A DNA stretch of 64,000 nucleotides, taken from NCBI RefSeq assembly GCF_003226345.1, contig NZ_PDOF01000001.1:1240001-1304000 (forward strand), read 5' to 3'. This stretch comes from Alteribacter lacisalsi (GTDB taxonomy: Bacteria > Bacillota > Bacilli > Bacillales > Salisediminibacteriaceae). Below the pieces are notes generated by a model. The model had not been told where the DNA came from and searched no databases. It saw only the letters and a list, made by a program, of their open reading frames with translations. Numbering within the stretch: position 1 is the stretch's first letter; every line of letters begins with the position of its first letter. Below are positions 60,747-64,000 of the stretch, piece after piece. The translations under genes and the position numbers were made by a program.

Positions 60747-60780
60747 TAAAAAAAACACCGTCTGAAATAATCAGACGGTG
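60747..60780 (-). terminator. Terminator of the NSS transporter gene
   Basis: CACCGTCTGA (60756-60765) pairs perfectly with TCAGACGGTG (60771-60780), followed by eight T on the minus strand. Confidence 0.92.
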
Positions 60781-60792
60781 AATTCCATCTTA

Positions 60793-62181
60793 TTATAATT
60801 GTACTCCGAAGAAATTCAGGATCCAGTCAAGGAGCCCGATCTGCGCGAGGAAAACGAGCAAAATCGCAACAGGAGCAACAAACCTCAGCAGGAACAGCCA
60901 GAACGCTCCGATTCCGGAAGAACCAAAATCCGAAGCTTCAAGAGATTCAGCTTTCTTCCAGCCCCACCCTACAAACAGGGCAATTATCAGGCCGCCAAGC
61001 GGCAGGAACAGGTCTGAAAGATATTCCATACCGTCCATGAAGACCAATCCAAAGAATGTCACATCGGCCATCACACCCATACTCAGTGAAGATGGAATAC
61101 CGAGAAGGAAAATCAGACCGCCAATGAAAAGGGCTGTCTTTTTCCGTGTCCAGCTGAACTTACGCATGAAATAGGCAACTGCCACCTCAAGCAGGGAGAT
61201 TGCCGAAGAAAGACCGGCTGCTGCAAGCAGGAAGAAGAACGCAATTCCCACGAGCATACCTCCAGTAATCTGATCAAAAATACCAGGCAAAACGATAAAT
61301 ACAAGTCCTGCTCCCGAGCTTGGATCAATACCGAATGCGAATACGGCAGGGAAGATCATCACCCCGGCTACGATGGCAAACACCGTATCAAGAGAGGCGA
61401 TTCCTGCAGTAGCACCAGGAAGCCGTTCCTTACTCGACAGGTAGCTTCCGTATGTGATCAGGGCACCCATACCAAGGGAAAGGGAGAAAAACGCCTGACC
61501 GAGTGCTGCAAGGTAGATACTAGGTTCAGCAAGGACGCTCCAGTCAGGAGCAAACAGGAATGCAAGACCTTCCTGGGCACCGCCCAGAGTCAGACTGTAC
61601 ACACTCATGATAATTAATAGAATTGCAAGCGTCGGCATAAGGATGACGTTTGCTTTCTCGATTCCTTTTTTGATCCCCATCAGGACAACCCCAACAGTTA
61701 ATGCCATGAAGAGGAACTGCCAGATGACCGGTTCTACAGAACTGCCGATAAAGCCGCCGAAGAAGGCCTCATAACCATCAGCTGGTTCACTCCATAGCCC
61801 TCCGGTCAGGTAACTCACAAAATACTTCAGTGTCCACCCAGCTACAACACCGTAAAAAGAAAGAATAATAAACGCTGATGCAACACCCAGGAATCCGGCT
61901 GTTACCCACGGTTTACCAGGTGCCAGCTTCTGAAAGGAACCAACTGCATCGCTCTGTGACTTTCGCCCGATCGAAAACTCAGCCAGCATGATCGGCACAC
62001 CAATAAGAATAATGATAGCAATGTAAAGGAGTAAAAACGCCGCTCCCCCGTTTTCACCGGCTACATAGGAAAATCGCCAGATATTCCCCAGTCCGACTGC
62101 CGACCCCATAGCAGCAAGCATAAAGCCGATTTTGGAGGCCCACTGCTCACGCCCCCCAGGTCGTAAATCTCTCTCACTCAT
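60793..62181 (-). CDS. Neurotransmitter:sodium symporter (NSS) family transporter
   Basis: The 462-residue membrane protein has about 11 or 12 helices and begins with the NSS signature (EQWASKIGFMLAAMGSAVGLGNIWRFSYV) that binds Na+ and the amino acid. It belongs with LeuT-like YocR and YhdH of Bacillus and should import an amino acid with sodium. ATG 62181 has GGGGAGG upstream. Its long AT-rich upstream region (62182-62434) shows no riboswitch I can recognise. Confidence 0.93.
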   Translation of the reverse strand: MSERDLRPGGREQWASKIGFMLAAMGSAVGLGNIWRFSYVAGENGGAAFLLLYIAIIILIGVPIMLAEFSIGRKSQSDAVGSFQKLAPGKPWVTAGFLGVASAFIILSFYGVVAGWTLKYFVSYLTGGLWSEPADGYEAFFGGFIGSSVEPVIWQFLFMALTVGVVLMGIKKGIEKANVILMPTLAILLIIMSVYSLTLGGAQEGLAFLFAPDWSVLAEPSIYLAALGQAFFSLSLGMGALITYGSYLSSKERLPGATAGIASLDTVFAIVAGVMIFPAVFAFGIDPSSGAGLVFIVLPGIFDQITGGMLVGIAFFFLLAAAGLSSAISLLEVAVAYFMRKFSWTRKKTALFIGGLIFLLGIPSSLSMGVMADVTFFGLVFMDGMEYLSDLFLPLGGLIIALFVGWGWKKAESLEASDFGSSGIGAFWLFLLRFVAPVAILLVFLAQIGLLDWILNFFGVQL

Positions 62182-62394
62182 CTCTGTTTACCTCCCCAAA
62201 AAATATTGAATATAAAAACGTACATTAATAATATACGACAATATGGTATAAAATTCATTTATTATTTTGAAAATTATTAAACTTACAAATAGTAAAATAT
62301 TATTTGCCCATGACCTTAGATCTAGATTCACTTATAACTGCATCCTGAAAGAATTCCTAAAACGTGACTGAAAAGAAAAACTGTTTTTTCACAA

Positions 62395-62423
62395 TAAAAT
62401 ACACCCTGCCATTGGCAGGGTGC
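62395..62423 (-). terminator. Terminator of speD
   Basis: CACCCTGCC (62402-62410) pairs with GGCAGGGTG (62414-62422); the minus-strand T tract is broken by A residues. Confidence 0.7.
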
Positions 62424-62434
62424 TTTTATAGGAC

Positions 62435-63247
62435 TTATGTCCGGCTTATGTTTCTCCCATAATAAATTTCGTCCATCTCAAGCTGGAGTTTTTCAGTAAT
62501 TTCCTTCTGCTCATCGCTGGATAATTTATCTTTTGTATACCCGAACAGATAGTTGTTCAAGTCAAACTTCTTCAGCTTGCATTTTGTGTGAAAGATATTT
62601 TCCTGATAGATATTAACATCGATCATATCGTAATACATTTTTAATTCATCAGGAATAAAGTTTTGAATTGAATTGATTTCATGATCGATAAACAGTTTAT
62701 GACCGTTCACATCACGGGTAAAGCCTCTTACACGGTAATCCATCGTCATAATATCAGTATCGAAGGAATGAATCATATAGTTAAGTGCTTTAAGAGGTGA
62801 TATCTCGCCGCATGTGGAGACATCAATATCCGCTCTGAACGTAGAGATTCCTTCGTCAGGGTGATACTCAGGATACGTGTGAACCGTAATGTGACTTTTA
62901 TCCAGATGAAATACAGCTGATTCCGGCAGAGGTCCGGGAGATTCCTGAAATGCCGTTGAAGGCGCTTCTTCAACAGGACCTTCAGCGACAAGAAGCGTAA
63001 CGCTTGCTCCCTGCGGTTCATAATCCTGTTTTGCCACATTAAGAACGTGGGCTCCTATAATATCGGCTACATCTGTAAGAATTTTAGTGAGCCTTTCAGC
63101 ATTGTACTGATCATCAATATACTTTATATATGCCTGGCGTTCTTCCTTCGTTTTGGTATAGCATACATCGTACATGTTAAAGCTCATGCTTTTAGTCAAA
63201 TTGTTAAAATCATGAAGCTGAATGCGCTCCTCAGGTGTAAGTGTCAA
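62435..63247 (-). CDS. speD: S-adenosylmethionine decarboxylase proenzyme, E. coli (SpeD) type
   Basis: The 270-residue proenzyme decarboxylates SAM to supply the aminopropyl group for spermidine. It is of the long class found in E. coli, not the about 126-residue Bacillus/Thermotoga class. Very similar segments are [42 protein letters not shown] and [11 protein letters not shown]. Self-cleavage to the pyruvoyl cofactor would occur at Lys117-Ser118 in [15 protein letters not shown] 63247 is chosen because AAAGGAG lies nine bases upstream and it gives the E. coli-like N-terminus; upstream frame overlaps the divergent hydrolase gene. No speE is near. Confidence 0.92.
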   Translation of the reverse strand: MTLTPEERIQLHDFNNLTKSMSFNMYDVCYTKTKEERQAYIKYIDDQYNAERLTKILTDVADIIGAHVLNVAKQDYEPQGASVTLLVAEGPVEEAPSTAFQESPGPLPESAVFHLDKSHITVHTYPEYHPDEGISTFRADIDVSTCGEISPLKALNYMIHSFDTDIMTMDYRVRGFTRDVNGHKLFIDHEINSIQNFIPDELKMYYDMIDVNIYQENIFHTKCKLKKFDLNNYLFGYTKDKLSSDEQKEITEKLQLEMDEIYYGRNISRT

Positions 63248-63359
63248 TGGTTCCTTCTCCTTTACACGATCTGTCATTTTTACTATTGGAAACTTGTGGC
63301 TGTGTACGCTTTTGATCTTATCATAACAATTCATACTATACGAATAAACAGGTGATTTT

Positions 63360-64000
63360 ATGTTCTTAACAAAAACCATTCGATACCTTTCATTCGCTGC
63401 TGCCGGCATCGTTCTGCTGATTACTGGGTTCTTTGCCCTGTTTTATTTTTCTCAGGACGGCCTTTTGTTTCATCCGCAGCCGTTGAATGAATCCAGGATT
63501 GATTATGTGAATGAGCAGTACCCCGAAGCAAAAGAGGTGCTCACAGAAAATAAGGACGGGCTGGACCTTCACGGATGGCTGATAGAATCTGGGGAGGACG
63601 ACCCTCTGCTAATATATTTTGGGGGAAATGCCGAAGAAGTATCGTATATGATTCCGGATGCGTTGAGGCTGGAAAACTGGAACGTGCTGCTCATGAATTA
63701 CAGAGGCTACGGTCTGAGCGGCGGGTCCCCGGGAGAAGCAGAATTCTTTTCTGATGCCCTTACCCTTTATGATGAGATGACCAGCGAATTCGGATTTGAA
63801 AGCATAGCGGTGATGGGCAGGAGTATGGGTACCGGCCCTGCGGTTTACCTCTCGGAACAGCGGGATGTTCTTGGAACAGTGCTAGTTTCACCATACGACA
63901 GCCTTACCCGTGTAGCAGGGGATCGTTACCCTCTCGTTCCTGTTTCCATTCTGCTGAATCATCATTTTGACAACAGCACCCGCGCAGAAAGGATTGAGAC
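63360..64000 (+). CDS. Alpha/beta hydrolase, membrane-anchored (partial, cut by window end)
   Basis: The frame opens at ATG 63360 after AGGTGA and continues past the window end; 213 residues are visible. It has an N-terminal membrane helix (about residues 8-28) and an alpha/beta hydrolase fold of the BEM46-like group: YFGGNAEE (oxyanion hole), [11 protein letters not shown], and the nucleophile elbow GRSMG, so Ser is the expected nucleophile. The Asp and His of the triad would lie beyond the window. It is divergent from speD. Confidence 0.85.
   Translation, partial: MFLTKTIRYLSFAAAGIVLLITGFFALFYFSQDGLLFHPQPLNESRIDYVNEQYPEAKEVLTENKDGLDLHGWLIESGEDDPLLIYFGGNAEEVSYMIPDALRLENWNVLLMNYRGYGLSGGSPGEAEFFSDALTLYDEMTSEFGFESIAVMGRSMGTGPAVYLSEQRDVLGTVLVSPYDSLTRVAGDRYPLVPVSILLNHHFDNSTRAERIE

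Noticed and set aside
62182-62434. Possible riboswitch before the NSS transporter gene
   Set aside because: The stretch is AT-rich, and I see no glycine, lysine or SAM aptamer motifs.
63248-63409. N-terminal extension of SpeD upstream of 63247
   Set aside because: It overlaps the divergent hydrolase gene, lacks a ribosome site and has no counterpart in E. coli SpeD, whereas TTG 63247 has AAAGGAG at nine bases.

Overview
The window looks like chromosomal DNA of an endospore-forming member of the Bacillaceae. The evidence is a B-type RNase P RNA, a CotD-like coat protein, spore transglutaminase, two complete GerA/GerB/GerC germinant receptor operons, GpsB, ParE/ParC, KapB, YhaO/YhaN, and blocks whose gene order I know from Bacillus subtilis (mrfA, mrfB, cotD, ypsA, gpsB, rnpB, ypsC; and yneR, yneT, parE, parC). 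A Na+-dependent transporter and an M24 hydrolase resembling ectoine hydrolase fit a salt- or alkali-adapted lineage, but that is inference. I see no phage, plasmid or CRISPR structure.

Layout. 1-5100: the edge of a dispersed repeat, a YndJ-like membrane protein with an unknown partner, and the helicase gene mrfA. 5125-8806: a germinant receptor operon on the minus strand, inserted between mrfA and mrfB relative to B. subtilis. 8925-12864: mrfB in a tight operon with a CBS/DUF294 nucleotidyltransferase-like protein and a second DEDDh exonuclease. 12869-17410: ferredoxin, a CotD with a 15-residue repeat tail, ypsA, gpsB, an RNase HI-like gene, rnpB and ypsC. 17657-22245: microproteins, yneR, an M32 carboxypeptidase, a degenerate CapA-like protein and yneT. 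22700-29330: parE-parC behind an SOS-type box, then a MacB-like ABC exporter with a clear promoter and palindromic operator. 29556-36800: small metabolic genes, tgl, a small gene behind a perfect palindrome, an HPr-like protein without the active-site His, kapB and a 3D-domain wall protein. 36901-40594: a second germinant receptor operon. 40853-52780: oxidoreductase, amidase, yhaN-yhaO, trhO, a trans-sulfuration-type PLP enzyme and the M24 hydrolase. 53040-64000: two tiny spore-protein-like genes, rlmN, a BrkB-type membrane protein, a membrane-anchored serine protease, rnz, a HAD phosphatase, an unknown gene behind an SOS-like box, a phosphodiesterase, a TRM11-like methylase, an NSS transporter, an E. 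coli-type speD, and an alpha/beta hydrolase cut by the window end.

The main themes are spore formation and germination, DNA repair and topology (mrfA, mrfB, parEC, yhaO/yhaN, DEDDh exonuclease) and RNA processing (rnpB, rnz, rlmN, ypsC, trhO). A family of degenerate intergenic repeats, one copy with near-perfect terminal inverted repeats, is scattered through the window. I did not find a wholly new system. The best leads are the two SOS-type boxes, the split mrf locus with its new exonuclease operon, the His-less HPr-like protein, the repeat-tailed CotD, and the MITE-like repeat family.
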